From the NCBI RefSeq assembly GCF_000745855.1, contig NZ_JQKD01000036.1:1-63300 (forward strand): 63,300 nucleotides of DNA, given 5' to 3'. The translations under genes were made by a program, and so were the position numbers. The notes under the pieces are model-generated. The model was not told the origin of the DNA. It worked only from the letters and a program-made list of their open reading frames with translations, and did not search any database. Shown here one piece after another: positions 43,896 to 52,995 of this stretch. The DNA comes from Xenophilus azovorans DSM 13620 (lineage in GTDB: Bacteria; Pseudomonadota; Gammaproteobacteria; Burkholderiales; Burkholderiaceae_C). Each line of letters begins with the position of its first letter. Positions within the stretch are counted from its first letter, which is position 1.

Positions 43896-45338
43896 ATGGG
43901 CCAGAAACTGAAGATCACCGGCTGGGTCGCCGCAGGCGCCGTGGCCGGTGCGCTGACCACCGTATCGCTGCAGACGGTGGCGCGCGGCGCGCTCGCGCCG
44001 CTGCCGCTGGAAGAACTGCAGCAGCTCGCCGCGGTGTTCGGCATGATCAAGAGCGACTATGTCGAGCCGGTGGACGAGAAGAAGCTCATCTCCGACGCCA
44101 TCTCCGGCATGGTCTCCGGGCTGGACCCGCACTCGCAGTACTTCGACAAGAAGGCCTTCAAGGAATTCCGCGAGGGCACCACCGGCCGCTTCGTCGGCGT
44201 GGGCATCGAGATCACGCAGGAAGACGGCCTGGTCAAGATCGTCTCGCCCATCGAGGGCTCGCCGGCCTTCCGCGCCGGCCTGAAGACGGGCGACCTGATC
44301 ACCAAGATCGACGACACCGCGGTCAAGGGCCTGACGCTGAACGAGGCCGTCAAGCGCATGCGCGGCGAGGCCGGCACCAAAGTGCTGCTGACCATCTTCC
44401 GCAAGGACGAGAGCCGCACCTTCCCGGTGACCATCACGCGCGAGGAGATCCGCACCCAGTCGGTGCGCGGCAAGGTGATCGAGCCGGGCTACGGCTGGAT
44501 CCGCCTGTCGCAGTTCCAGGAGCGCACGGTCGACGACTTCGTCAAGAAGGTCGAAGAGATCTACAAGCAGGAGCCCAACCTCAAGGGCCTGGTGCTCGAC
44601 CTGCGCAACGACCCGGGCGGCCTGCTCGACGCGGCGGTGGCGGTGTCGGCCGCCTTCCTGCCGGCGCAGTCCACCGTCGTCACCACCGACGGCCAGCTCG
44701 CCGAGAGCAAGCAGGTCTACAAGGCCATTCCCGAGGACTACCAGCGCCGCGCCGGCTCCGACCCGCTGCGCGGCCTGCCGGCGGCGCTCAAGACGGTGCC
44801 GCTGGTGGTGCTGGTCAACGAAGGCTCGGCCTCGGCCAGCGAGATCGTGGCCGGCGCCCTGCAGGACCACAAGCGCGCCACCATCATGGGTAGCCAGACC
44901 TTCGGCAAGGGCTCGGTGCAGACGGTGCGCCCGCTCGGCCCCGACACCGGCCTGAAGATCACCACCGCCCGCTACTACACGCCCAGCGGCACTTCGATCC
45001 AGGCCAAGGGCATCGTGCCGAACGTGCTGGTGGACGAGAGCGCCGAGGGCAGCCCCTACGCCGCGCTGCGCATGCGCGAGGCCGACCTGGAGAAGCACCT
45101 GTCCAGCGGCCAGGGGCCCGAGGTGAAGGACCCGGAGCGCGAGAAGGCCCGCGACGAGGCCCGCAAGCGCCTGGAGGAAGAGGCCAAGAAGCCGCCGCAG
45201 GACCGTAAGACGCCCGAGTTCGGCACCGACAAGGACTTCCCGCTGATCCAGGCGCTGAACCAGCTCAAGGGCCAGACGGTGGTCGTGAGCAAGACGCAGG
45301 TGATCGTCGAGAACAAGGAAGAGAAGAAGGACAACTGA
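43896..45338 (+). CDS. S41-family C-terminal processing peptidase
   Basis: The 480-residue periplasmic serine protease starts with a signal/anchor helix (residues 5-25). A PDZ domain follows (FVGVGIEITQEDGLVKIVSP, about 90-180), then the catalytic Ser in NEGSASASEIVAGAL and Lys in GSQTFGKGSVQT. Ctp proteases trim or degrade envelope proteins. The C-terminal 70 residues are highly charged. Confidence 0.94.
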   Translation: MGQKLKITGWVAAGAVAGALTTVSLQTVARGALAPLPLEELQQLAAVFGMIKSDYVEPVDEKKLISDAISGMVSGLDPHSQYFDKKAFKEFREGTTGRFVGVGIEITQEDGLVKIVSPIEGSPAFRAGLKTGDLITKIDDTAVKGLTLNEAVKRMRGEAGTKVLLTIFRKDESRTFPVTITREEIRTQSVRGKVIEPGYGWIRLSQFQERTVDDFVKKVEEIYKQEPNLKGLVLDLRNDPGGLLDAAVAVSAAFLPAQSTVVTTDGQLAESKQVYKAIPEDYQRRAGSDPLRGLPAALKTVPLVVLVNEGSASASEIVAGALQDHKRATIMGSQTFGKGSVQTVRPLGPDTGLKITTARYYTPSGTSIQAKGIVPNVLVDESAEGSPYAALRMREADLEKHLSSGQGPEVKDPEREKARDEARKRLEEEAKKPPQDRKTPEFGTDKDFPLIQALNQLKGQTVVVSKTQVIVENKEEKKDN

Positions 45339-45358
45339 GGACGGCCCGCCCGCGCCGC

Positions 45359-45390
45359 ATCGGCCTCCCCCGGGAGGCCGATCGCGCTTT
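45359..45390 (+). terminator. Probable terminator after the S41 peptidase
   Basis: ATCGGCCTCC (45359-45368) pairs with GGAGGCCGAT (45373-45382) across a four-base loop, followed by CGCGCTTT. The stem is perfect, but the U-run is short. Confidence 0.6.
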
Positions 45391-45417
45391 GAGGACCCCG
45401 CGCCGCGCAAGGCCACC

Positions 45418-46179
45418 ATGGACGACGAGCAACTGCTGCGCTATTCGCGCCACATCCTGCTGGAGGAATTCGGCATCGACGGCCAGGAGCGCCTGGCCGC
45501 GGCGCATGTGCTGGTGATCGGCGCCGGCGGCCTGGGCTCGCCCGTGGCGCTGTACCTGGCGGCCGCGGGCGTGGGCCGCATCACGCTGGTGGATGACGAC
45601 GAGGTCGACCTGACCAACCTGCAGCGCCAGATCGCCCATGCCACCGCCCGCGTGGGCCAGGCCAAGGTCGCCTCGGCCGCCGCCGCCATGGCCGCCATCA
45701 ACCCGGCGGTGCAGGTCGCCGCCGAGGTCGCGCGCGCCGACGCCGCCTTGCTCGAGCGGCTGGTGCCCACGGCCGACGTGGTGCTGGACTGCAGCGACAA
45801 CTACGCCACCCGCCACGCCATCAACGCCGCCTGCGTGCGCCACCGCAGGCCGCTGGTGGCCGGCGCGGCGATCCGCTTCGACGGGCAGTTGAGCGTGTAC
45901 GACCTGCGCGACGACGCCTCGCCCTGCTATGCGTGCCTCTTTCCGCCCGACGCCGCCTTCGAGGAGACGCGCTGCGCCGTGCTGGGCGTGTTCGCGCCGG
46001 TGGTCGGCACCATCGGCACGCTGCAGGCGCACGAGGCGCTGAAGCTGCTGGCCGGCGGCATCGGCGAATCGCTGGCGGGACGGCTGCTCATGTTCGACGG
46101 CCGCGGCAGCCGCTTCGAGACGATGCAGGTCGCGCGCGATCCCGGCTGCCCGGTGTGCGGACACCGGCCCGCGGGCTGA
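45418..46179 (+). CDS. moeB: HesA/MoeB/ThiF-family adenylyltransferase
   Basis: The 253-residue E1-like enzyme activates the C-terminus of a ubiquitin-like sulfur carrier (MoaD or ThiS) by adenylation. It has the nucleotide loop VIGAGGLGSPVALYLA, DDDEVDLTNLQRQI, DCSDNYATRHAIN, and two zinc cysteine pairs (CYAC and CPVC). No rhodanese domain is fused. MoeB and ThiF cannot be told apart by eye; MoeB is the more common assignment for this gene order. Confidence 0.88.
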   Translation: MDDEQLLRYSRHILLEEFGIDGQERLAAAHVLVIGAGGLGSPVALYLAAAGVGRITLVDDDEVDLTNLQRQIAHATARVGQAKVASAAAAMAAINPAVQVAAEVARADAALLERLVPTADVVLDCSDNYATRHAINAACVRHRRPLVAGAAIRFDGQLSVYDLRDDASPCYACLFPPDAAFEETRCAVLGVFAPVVGTIGTLQAHEALKLLAGGIGESLAGRLLMFDGRGSRFETMQVARDPGCPVCGHRPAG

Positions 46180-46186
46180 GGGGAGA

Positions 46187-46342
46187 TCAGGGGTTCACAC
46201 CCACGGCCGGGCTGGCGCCGGCCTCCGCGGCCCCGCTCAGCCAGCGCAGTTCGGCCGGGCCCGCCTCGCCGTGCATCACCACGACGGCGGCCAGCAGCGC
46301 CAGCGCGCTGGCGAGGACGAAGATGCCGAACCCTTTCCTCAT
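46187..46342 (-). CDS. Hypothetical small membrane or secreted protein
   Basis: The 51-residue frame starts MRKGFGIFVLASALALLAAV, a basic start plus one hydrophobic helix, and ends in a short polar tail. No family is recognisable. It is convergent with moeB. The coding character is moderate and it may not be expressed. Confidence 0.4.
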   Translation of the reverse strand: MRKGFGIFVLASALALLAAVVVMHGEAGPAELRWLSGAAEAGASPAVGVNP

Positions 46343-46576
46343 CACGGCTCCTGGGTGGATTGGAACGCCATGGACGGACACGCTTTCCGTCCCATCCGGC
46401 TGAGCCTACCCGGATCCCGGAGCCCGCGTTGTCGGCGGTCTCCTACGACTTCAAGCCATGCGCGCTTGCATTGCAACCCGGCAGGGCCTCGGTAGCATCC
46501 ACGCCATGTGTTCTCGGTGGTGGCGATGGGGTCTTTCTGCGTACCTGAAGAGGAAATCAGCACCGGAGCGCGTGCC

Positions 46577-46993
46577 ATGATCGGGCGGCTTCACACGTAC
46601 ATCGTGGAAGACAACCAGACCATCCGCGAGAACCTCGTGGGCACGCTGGAAGAGCTGACCCACGTCAGCGCCATCGGCTTCGCCGAGACCGAGCAGGAGG
46701 CGCGCCGCTGGCTCGACGAGAACGCCGGCACCTGGCAGCTGGCCATCGTCGACCTCTTCCTCAAGCAAGGCAGCGGGCTGGGCGTGCTGCAGGCCTGCAT
46801 GGGCCGGCAACCCAGCCAGAAGGTCGTGGTGCTGAGCAACTACGCAACCCCGGACATCCGCAGGCGCTGCGCCCAGCTGGGCGTGGATGCCGTGTTCGAC
46901 AAGTCCAACGAGATCGACGCGCTGGTGGAGTTCTGCCTCGCGCATGGCCAGGGAAGCCCGTCGCCCGACACGGCCCGGGGCGCCGACGCCTGA
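46577..46993 (+). CDS. Single-domain response regulator
   Basis: The 138-residue protein is a lone receiver domain: YIVEDNQTIRENL (acidic pocket), phospho-acceptor Asp in LAIVDLFLKQGSGL, and the Lys of FDKSNEI. There is no DNA-binding domain, so it may act by protein interaction or in a phosphorelay. A GGAG ribosome site at 46564-46567 supports ATG 46577. It converges on the LuxR-type regulator gene next to a histidine kinase. Confidence 0.88.
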   Translation: MIGRLHTYIVEDNQTIRENLVGTLEELTHVSAIGFAETEQEARRWLDENAGTWQLAIVDLFLKQGSGLGVLQACMGRQPSQKVVVLSNYATPDIRRRCAQLGVDAVFDKSNEIDALVEFCLAHGQGSPSPDTARGADA

Positions 46994-47021
46994 AGGCCGG
47001 GAAGACGTGCGGTGCCCCGCG

Positions 47022-47654
47022 TCAGTCGATCAGCTTGTTCTTCAGCGCGTAGTAGGTCAGGTCGCTGTTGGAGGAGAGGTTCATCTTCTCCATCAGCCGC
47101 GTGCGGTAGGTGCTGACCGTCTTGACCGACAGCGACAGCGTCTTGGCGATCTCCCCCGCCGTCTCCCCCTTGGCCAGCTTGAGGAAGACCTGGAACTCGC
47201 GCTCCGAGAGCTGCTCGTGCGGCGCCGCGTCGTCCTTGCGCTCCAGTTGCCGCGCCAGCAGCTCGGCCACCGCGGGCGTGATGTAGCGCTTGCCCAGCGC
47301 GATGGTGCGGATGGCGTTGACGATCTCGATCGGCTCGCATTCCTTGTTGAGGTAGCCGCTGGCGCCCTGGCGGATCAGGTTCATGGCGTAGTGCTCCTCG
47401 GGGTAGGCGCTGAGGATCAGGATGCCCACGTCCGGCGCCTTGGCGCGGATCATGGCCAGCGCGTCGATGCCGCTCTGGCCGGGCATGGACAGGTCCATCA
47501 CCAGCACATCGAGTTCAGTGTTGCGCACCAGGTCGATGGCCTCGCGGCCGGAAGCCGCCTCGCCGGCGACGCGCAGATCCACGTGTTCCGAGAAGAACTG
47601 GCGCAGGCCGGAACGCACAATCGCGTGGTCGTCCACAATGCCGATCTTGATCAT
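47022..47654 (-). CDS. NarL/LuxR-type response regulator
   Basis: The 210-residue regulator has a receiver domain (IVDDHAIVRSGL, phospho-Asp in VLVMDLSMPGQ, Lys in YLNKECEP) and a C-terminal LuxR helix-turn-helix (LSEREFQVFLKLAKGETAGE then TLSLSVKTVSTYRTRL). It is divergent from the histidine kinase gene with 117 bp between starts, so the two form a likely two-component pair. Confidence 0.93.
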   Translation of the reverse strand: MIKIGIVDDHAIVRSGLRQFFSEHVDLRVAGEAASGREAIDLVRNTELDVLVMDLSMPGQSGIDALAMIRAKAPDVGILILSAYPEEHYAMNLIRQGASGYLNKECEPIEIVNAIRTIALGKRYITPAVAELLARQLERKDDAAPHEQLSEREFQVFLKLAKGETAGEIAKTLSLSVKTVSTYRTRLMEKMNLSSNSDLTYYALKNKLID

Positions 47655-47771
47655 GTGTCGCTCTCGTCGTTGCGCGGCGCACCCAGGCACCGCAGAAATG
47701 TTACGGGTCTGGAAAACATTATTGATTAACTGAGAAACCGAGCAAGGAGCGGCGGCGGCCGGCGAGGGCGA

Positions 47772-49187
47772 ATGCACAGACTGTTCTCTTCCAAGTGGCT
47801 CTGGAGCCTGGTGCTGGCCGTGCTGGCGGCGCTGGTGCTGGTCGGCATCAACGAGGCCGGCCACCGGCAGTCGAGCAAGGCGCTGGCCGACATGGAGCGC
47901 GCCCAGCAGGCCCGGGTCGCGGTCGACCTGCTGCTGCAGGCCATGCTCGACGCGGAAACCGGCCAGCGGGGCTTCATGCTGACCGGCGACGCCAACTACC
48001 GGGAGCCCTACGACCAGGCCCTCAAGGAGATCGACCTCCATCTGGCCCGGCTGCGCCTGCTGTACGCCGACCGGCCGACGCAGGCCGCGCAGGTGGGGCA
48101 GCTATCGAACCACGTGGCGCGCAAGCTGGCCGAGATGGAGATGAGCCTGCGCCTGATGCGCGAGGGCAACGAGGACGCCACCCGCTTCGTGCTGACCACC
48201 GACGTCGGGCGCGAGGAGATGACCCGCATCCGTGAGCAGGCCGAGAGCCTGGCCGAGGCCAGCGCACGGATGTGGCTGGCCGGACAGCAGCAGATCGACC
48301 GTTCGCTGCAGTTCGCGCGCGTGGGCATCGAGGCGATCGCCCTGGTGGCGCTGCTGGCCTTCGTGCTCTACCTGCGCCAGAGCCAGGCCCTGCAGCGCGC
48401 CGGCGAGCGCCAGCAGCTGGCGCTGCAGAAGGAGCGCAACTCGCTGGAGATCGAGGTGCGCGAGCGCACCGCCTCGCTGGCCGAGCTGGCCACTCACCTG
48501 CAGGAAGTGCGGGAGAACGAGCGCGGCTACCTGGCGCGCGAGCTGCACGACGAGCTGGGCGCCCTGCTCACCGCCGCCAAGCTGGACGTGGCCCGCCTGA
48601 AGTCGCGCCTGGCCGACGCGCCCGACGCGACGCAGCGGCTGGCGCACCTGACGGAGCTGCTGAACTCCGGCATCGCGCTGAAGCGGCGCATCATCGAGGA
48701 CCTGCGGCCCTCCTCGCTGTCCAACCTGGGGCTGGTCGCATCGCTGGAGATCCTGGGGCGCGAGTTCGGCGAGCGCTCGGGCATCCAGGTGGACATGGTG
48801 CTGGAGCCGGTGACGCTGGACGAGGCGCGCCAGCTCACCATCTACCGCATGGTGCAGGAAGCCCTGACCAACGTGGGCAAGTACGCGAAGGCCACCGAGG
48901 CGACCGTGGTGCTGAAGAACTACGACAACCACGTCACGGTGGACATCAGCGACAACGGCAGCGGCTTCGACGTGCAGCAGGTGCGCCCCTCCACCCACGG
49001 GCTGGCCGGCATGCGCCACCGGGTCGAGGCCGCCGGCGGCAAGCTGAGCGTGGCCTCCACCCCGGGCCAGGGCACGCATCTGCACGCCATGCTGCCGGCG
49101 CGGTCGCCGCGCACGGAGGCGATTCGGCCCGTTCCTACGTACCCTGCCCCCGGGCCGCTGACAGGCCCGGCCAAGGACGTCGCCTAA
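47772..49187 (+). CDS. Sensor histidine kinase with CHASE3 domain
   Basis: The 471-residue membrane kinase has helices at about residues 9-27 and 179-199 flanking a CHASE3 sensor (AMLDAETGQRGFMLTGD). A coiled coil follows, then a HisKA_3 dimerisation domain with the phosphorylated His in ARELHDELGALLTAAK, and a HATPase with DNGSGFDV and GLAGMRHRV. HisKA_3 kinases signal to NarL-type regulators such as the divergent neighbour. The stimulus is unknown. Confidence 0.94.
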   Translation: MHRLFSSKWLWSLVLAVLAALVLVGINEAGHRQSSKALADMERAQQARVAVDLLLQAMLDAETGQRGFMLTGDANYREPYDQALKEIDLHLARLRLLYADRPTQAAQVGQLSNHVARKLAEMEMSLRLMREGNEDATRFVLTTDVGREEMTRIREQAESLAEASARMWLAGQQQIDRSLQFARVGIEAIALVALLAFVLYLRQSQALQRAGERQQLALQKERNSLEIEVRERTASLAELATHLQEVRENERGYLARELHDELGALLTAAKLDVARLKSRLADAPDATQRLAHLTELLNSGIALKRRIIEDLRPSSLSNLGLVASLEILGREFGERSGIQVDMVLEPVTLDEARQLTIYRMVQEALTNVGKYAKATEATVVLKNYDNHVTVDISDNGSGFDVQQVRPSTHGLAGMRHRVEAAGGKLSVASTPGQGTHLHAMLPARSPRTEAIRPVPTYPAPGPLTGPAKDVA

Positions 49188-49360
49188 GCTGGGGCATCGG
49201 CCACGCCGAAGGCGGCCGGCATCGTCCGGCCCCGGTTCGTGATCTTCGCCATTGCGCAGGCTGCGGACTTCATCGCAGAGATGATGCGGCGCGGCGCCGG
49301 CGAGCTAGCATTCCGTTTGCCGCAAACAGTTTCTTTTCCAGCCCAAAGGACGTTGTCACC

Positions 49361-49738
49361 ATGAACTCCACCGCCAAAACCCCTTCGCAGATCGCCGACG
49401 ACCTGCGCAGCACGGCCCAGGACGCCGTCGAAAGCACCCGCGCATACGCCCAGAACGCCGTGGACGCGGCGGGCCAGAAGGTGCGCCATCTGCGCAGCGA
49501 CATGGAACCTGCGGTCGAGCAGATCGCCTCGCGCGTGCAGCAGGCAGTGCAGCGCGGGCTGGAGGCGGCCTCCAAGACCGGCGTGCGCGCCCAGGAGCGC
49601 TTCGGCGAGGCGGCCCAGGTCACCAGCCGCTACATCGCCGACCAGCCGGTGCGCTCGGTGCTGGTGGCCGCGGCCGCCGGCGCTGCCATCACCGCGCTGC
49701 TGGTGCTGGCCACCACCCGCCGCCGCGACGACTACTGA
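49361..49738 (+). CDS. DUF883/ElaB-like ribosome- and membrane-associated protein
   Basis: The 125-residue protein is an amphipathic helical rod (IADDLRSTAQDAVESTRAYA repeats) followed by one C-terminal membrane helix (VRSVLVAAAAGAAITALLVL) and a basic end. This is the layout of the DUF883/ElaB family, which is linked to stationary phase and stress. A GGAC ribosome site precedes ATG 49361. Confidence 0.88.
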   Translation: MNSTAKTPSQIADDLRSTAQDAVESTRAYAQNAVDAAGQKVRHLRSDMEPAVEQIASRVQQAVQRGLEAASKTGVRAQERFGEAAQVTSRYIADQPVRSVLVAAAAGAAITALLVLATTRRRDDY

Positions 49739-49758
49739 TCGCGGGCCGCACGCCGGCC

Positions 49759-50142
49759 ATGCGCCAACCGCTCCCGCCGACGGCGCCGAGGCATCGGCCC
49801 GTCGGCGTTTCCTCTTCTGCGCAGCGCCCCGCCGAAGCCGGCGGCGCGACGGAATCCTGGCCGCCTTTTTCTCCGCTGGCCGTCGGCATCGCGCGGCGCT
49901 GGTGGCGCCGGCACCCGGTGCACGCGGCCGCCCAACTGGCCCGGCCGGTGCTCGGGCACTATGCCCGCACCCGCCCGACGCAGTTGATGCTCGGCTCGGC
50001 CGCGCTGGGCTCCGCCCTGGTGCTGCTGCGCCCCTGGCGCCTGCTCTCGGCCGGTGCGGTGCTCGCGCTGGTGCGCCAGAGTTCCGACGTCGCCGATGTC
50101 GTGAACACCCTGCTGGACCCGCGCGGGCCGTTCAGGCGCTGA
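49759..50142 (+). CDS. Hypothetical membrane protein downstream of DUF883
   Basis: The 127-residue protein has a polar, Pro-rich first third and two weak hydrophobic segments (QLMLGSAALGSALVLL; LLSAGAVLALV). It follows the DUF883 gene by 20 bp, so the pair is probably one unit. I do not recognise the family. The 3' end overlaps the DUF429 gene by 11 bp. Confidence 0.65.
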   Translation: MRQPLPPTAPRHRPVGVSSSAQRPAEAGGATESWPPFSPLAVGIARRWWRRHPVHAAAQLARPVLGHYARTRPTQLMLGSAALGSALVLLRPWRLLSAGAVLALVRQSSDVADVVNTLLDPRGPFRR

Positions 50143-50953
50143 CGATCCAGCCCTCCAGCGGATCCATGCCGGCCGGCAGGCCGTAGCCAGGCCCAGGCGT
50201 GCCGCTGCGCGCGGCGCCCCAGGCGGCCTCGACCAGGCACAGGGCGGCATCCAGCCGGTCGCCCTGCGCGTCGGCCGCCAGTTCGGCGGACTGGGCCGGC
50301 GACAGTTCGAGGCGCAGCCCCAGGCGCGGACTGCCGCGCTGCAGCGCCCCCAGCAGGTCGGCCCGCGCCGCGGCGCGCTCGGCGGTCTGGCGCTGCGGGT
50401 CGTCGCTCTTGTAGCTGCGGCGGCCGATGAGTTCGCGCGCCAGCAGGCCCGGATAGCCCTCCAGCGCGACGCGGGGCGACCCCGCCCGGCCTCCCAGCCC
50501 CGGCAGCCGGGCGCCCGCGTCCAGCAAGCGAGGCACGCCGGCATGGAGCATCCAGGCCACCGGCGGGTTGACCCATTTCATCGAGGGACTGGCGCCGGCG
50601 GGCCCGTCGGTCGCACGGTGCGCGAACTTGCCGCCGGCCGGACGCGCCGCGCAGAAGGCGGCGAAGGTGCTGCGCAGCTCGGCTCGGCCGAGGCCGGCAT
50701 AGTGCCGCACGCAGGCCTCCCAGGCCAGCGGCCAGCCCAGCGCCTGCACCAGCTCGCGCGGCAGGCCGAAGGGGAAGTCGAAGGCGCCCACCCAGGCCGG
50801 CTGGGCGGCCAGCCACTGCTGCCAGCCGTCGAGGGTGGCGAAGGTCTCGATGCGGTCGAGCCGGACGGCGTCGCCGCCATGCGCCCGGCCCACCGCCACC
50901 ACGACCGGCTTGCGCCGCGTCGGAGCACTGGAGAAGTCGCAGCCCAGCAGCAC
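50132..50953 (-). CDS. DUF429 domain protein
   Basis: The 273-residue protein starts LLGCDFSSAPTRRKP, the acidic DFS motif of the DUF429 family. Further family marks are GAFDFPFGLPREL, VALEGYPGLLARELIGRRSY and AQGDRLDAALC. The fold is RNase H-like, which suggests nuclease or nucleotide chemistry, but no activity is established. The start is GTG 50953. Confidence 0.85.
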   Translation of the reverse strand: MLLGCDFSSAPTRRKPVVVAVGRAHGGDAVRLDRIETFATLDGWQQWLAAQPAWVGAFDFPFGLPRELVQALGWPLAWEACVRHYAGLGRAELRSTFAAFCAARPAGGKFAHRATDGPAGASPSMKWVNPPVAWMLHAGVPRLLDAGARLPGLGGRAGSPRVALEGYPGLLARELIGRRSYKSDDPQRQTAERAAARADLLGALQRGSPRLGLRLELSPAQSAELAADAQGDRLDAALCLVEAAWGAARSGTPGPGYGLPAGMDPLEGWIVSA

Positions 50954-50978
50954 CCGTGCGCCGCGTCGGACGGGGCGA

Positions 50979-51401
50979 TCAGCAGCGCCCGACGATGGCC
51001 GCGGTGGCCATCAGTTCCTCCAGCAGCGCCAGCGACACCTGGCCGGAGACCGCGTACGGGTCCAGCGTGGCCTTCTCCGAATACTTCAGCAGCGTGGAGG
51101 CGTTGAGCTTGCCCAGGTTGACCTGGCCCATGGTCCAGCTTCCGAAGCGGCGCTCCAGGATCTCCTCGTAGTGCAGCAGCACCACGTCCTTGTGGCGCGC
51201 ATCGCGCTGGATATGGCCGTACAGCTCGTTGACGGCCATGCGCCCGCCCTCGATGGCCTGCAGGAAGGTGCCGGCGCCGTAGCACAGGATGCCGGTGATG
51301 CCGTTGGCCGTGTTGTGCGTGCGCGCTTGCGCCAGGATGGCCTCGATGGTCTGCGCGCTGGTGTCGGTGGCGCGGCTGGCGTAGAGCAGGCGGACGAGCA
51401 T
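50979..51401 (-). CDS. BLUF-domain blue-light photoreceptor
   Basis: The 140-residue single-domain BLUF protein binds FAD. Its photocycle residues are visible: Tyr7 (VRLLYASR), Asn30 in THNTANGITGILCY and Gln48 in GTFLQAIEGG, plus the semi-conserved SWTMG segment near residue 91. No output domain is fused, so it must signal through a partner protein. ATG 51401 lies 2 bp after the folE stop, so it is co-translated with GTP cyclohydrolase I. Confidence 0.9.
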   Translation of the reverse strand: MLVRLLYASRATDTSAQTIEAILAQARTHNTANGITGILCYGAGTFLQAIEGGRMAVNELYGHIQRDARHKDVVLLHYEEILERRFGSWTMGQVNLGKLNASTLLKYSEKATLDPYAVSGQVSLALLEELMATAAIVGRC

Positions 51402-51403
51402 GA

Positions 51404-52156
51404 TCAGTCCTTCCGGCGGGGCAACAGGGACAGGAATTCGCGGCGCAGGCTCGGGTCCTTGAGGAACACGCCGCGCATGACCGAATTGATCATCTTGCTG
51501 TCGGTCTCCTTCACGCCGCGCCACTGCATGCAGAAGTGCTCGGCCTCCATGACCAGGGCCAGGCCGTCGGGCTGGGTCTTCTCCTGGATCAGGTCGGCCA
51601 GCTGCACCACGGCCTCCTCCTGGATCTGCGGCCGGCCCATCACCCACTCGGCCAGGCGCGCGTACTTCGACAGCCCGATCACGTTGGTGTGCTCGTTGGG
51701 CATCACGCCGATCCACAGCTTGCCCATGATCGGGCACAGGTGGTGCGAACAGGCGCTGCGCACGGTGATCGGGCCGACGATCATCAGCTCGTTCAGCCGC
51801 TCGGCATTGGGAAACTCCGTCAGGCCGGGCGCGTTCACGTAGCGGCCGCGGAAGACCTCCTGCAGGTACATCTTGGCCACGCGGCGCGCCGTGTTGGCGG
51901 TGTTGTGGTCGTTCTCGGTGTCGATCACCAGGCTGTCGAGCACGCCGCGCATCTTGTGCTCGACCTCGTCGAGCAGGGCCTCCAGCTCGCCGGGCTGGAT
52001 GAACTCGGCGATGTTGTCGTTGGCATGGAAGCGCTGGCGGGCGGCAAGGATGCGCTCGCGGATCTTCACGGAGACGGGCGTACCCTCGTCGTCGGGGGCC
52101 TGCGGTGCGTCGTTGGCGCCCGCGGCGGCTTCGGCTTTCCTCAACATGGCGGTCAT
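51404..52156 (-). CDS. folE: GTP cyclohydrolase I
   Basis: The 250-residue enzyme opens folate/pterin synthesis by converting GTP to 7,8-dihydroneopterin triphosphate. The zinc site CSHHLCP, the catalytic region YARLAEWVMGRPQIQEE and the C-terminal HFCMQWRGVK are clear. About 50 extra N-terminal residues precede the domain. ATG 52156 was chosen; ATG 52147 is equally possible. The next step of the pathway may be served by nudB nearby. Confidence 0.95.
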   Translation of the reverse strand: MTAMLRKAEAAAGANDAPQAPDDEGTPVSVKIRERILAARQRFHANDNIAEFIQPGELEALLDEVEHKMRGVLDSLVIDTENDHNTANTARRVAKMYLQEVFRGRYVNAPGLTEFPNAERLNELMIVGPITVRSACSHHLCPIMGKLWIGVMPNEHTNVIGLSKYARLAEWVMGRPQIQEEAVVQLADLIQEKTQPDGLALVMEAEHFCMQWRGVKETDSKMINSVMRGVFLKDPSLRREFLSLLPRRKD

Positions 52157-52184
52157 CGTAGCAGTGCGCCTGGCGCAGGGTTCG

Positions 52185-52994
52185 TCATTCCACGGCCAGC
52201 TCGGCCACCAGCGGCAAGTGGTCGGACATGCGGCCCCAGATGCGGCCACGCGGCACCGTCAGCGACACCGGCTTCAGGTGGCGGGCATAGACGAAGTCCA
52301 GTTGCGTGAGCGGCAGCCGCGAGGGATAGGTGGGCGTGCGCCGGCCCTGCAGGTCGGCCAGGCCCATGGCGTTCATCGCGTCGCGCAGGCGGGTGCCCCA
52401 GTCGTTGAAGTCGCCGGCCACCACCAGCGGCTCGTCGGGCGGCACCTCGCGCGTGATGAAGTCGCCGAGCTGCGCGATCTGGCGCACCCGGCTGCCCTTG
52501 ATCAGGCCGAGGTGCACCACGATGGCATGGACCGGCCGATGGGCCACGACCAGTTCCACGTGCAGCAGCCCGCGCTGCTCGAAGCGGTGGTCGGACATGT
52601 CCTCGTGCCGGTGGCGCACCACCGGCCAGCGCGACAGCAGCGCGTTGCCGTGCTCGCCGTGGCGGGTGTAGGCGTTGGTCTCGTAGACGGCACAGTAGCC
52701 CTCGGGGCAGAGGAAGTCCGCCTGCGGCTGCTGCGGCCAGCGGGCGAAGCGGCGCTCGCCCTGGCGGTTGAGCTTGCGCACCTCCTGCAGGCAGACGATG
52801 TCGGCGTCGAGCTGCTCGATGGCATGGCCCAGGTTGTGGATTTCCAGCCGGCGCGCCAGGCCGACGCCCTGCACGCCCTTGTGGATGTTGTAGGTCGCCA
52901 CGCGCAGCGTGTCCATCGAGGCGAAGCCCGAGTCATCGCCGCCGCTGAGCGCGGCCGACGCCACCTGCAAGCCGTGTCGGTCGGAATTCATCAT
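52185..52994 (-). CDS. Endonuclease/exonuclease/phosphatase-family protein
   Basis: The 269-residue metal-dependent hydrolase has RVATYNIHKGVQGVG, CLQEVRKLNRQGERR with the catalytic Glu, VVAGDFNDWGTRL, and the final SDHLPLVAEL. Substrates in this fold range from DNA to sphingomyelin and none can be assigned. It may start at ATG 52994, one base after the nudB stop, or at ATG 52916, where the domain begins. Confidence 0.9.
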   Translation of the reverse strand: MMNSDRHGLQVASAALSGGDDSGFASMDTLRVATYNIHKGVQGVGLARRLEIHNLGHAIEQLDADIVCLQEVRKLNRQGERRFARWPQQPQADFLCPEGYCAVYETNAYTRHGEHGNALLSRWPVVRHRHEDMSDHRFEQRGLLHVELVVAHRPVHAIVVHLGLIKGSRVRQIAQLGDFITREVPPDEPLVVAGDFNDWGTRLRDAMNAMGLADLQGRRTPTYPSRLPLTQLDFVYARHLKPVSLTVPRGRIWGRMSDHLPLVAELAVE

Positions 52995-52995
52995 C

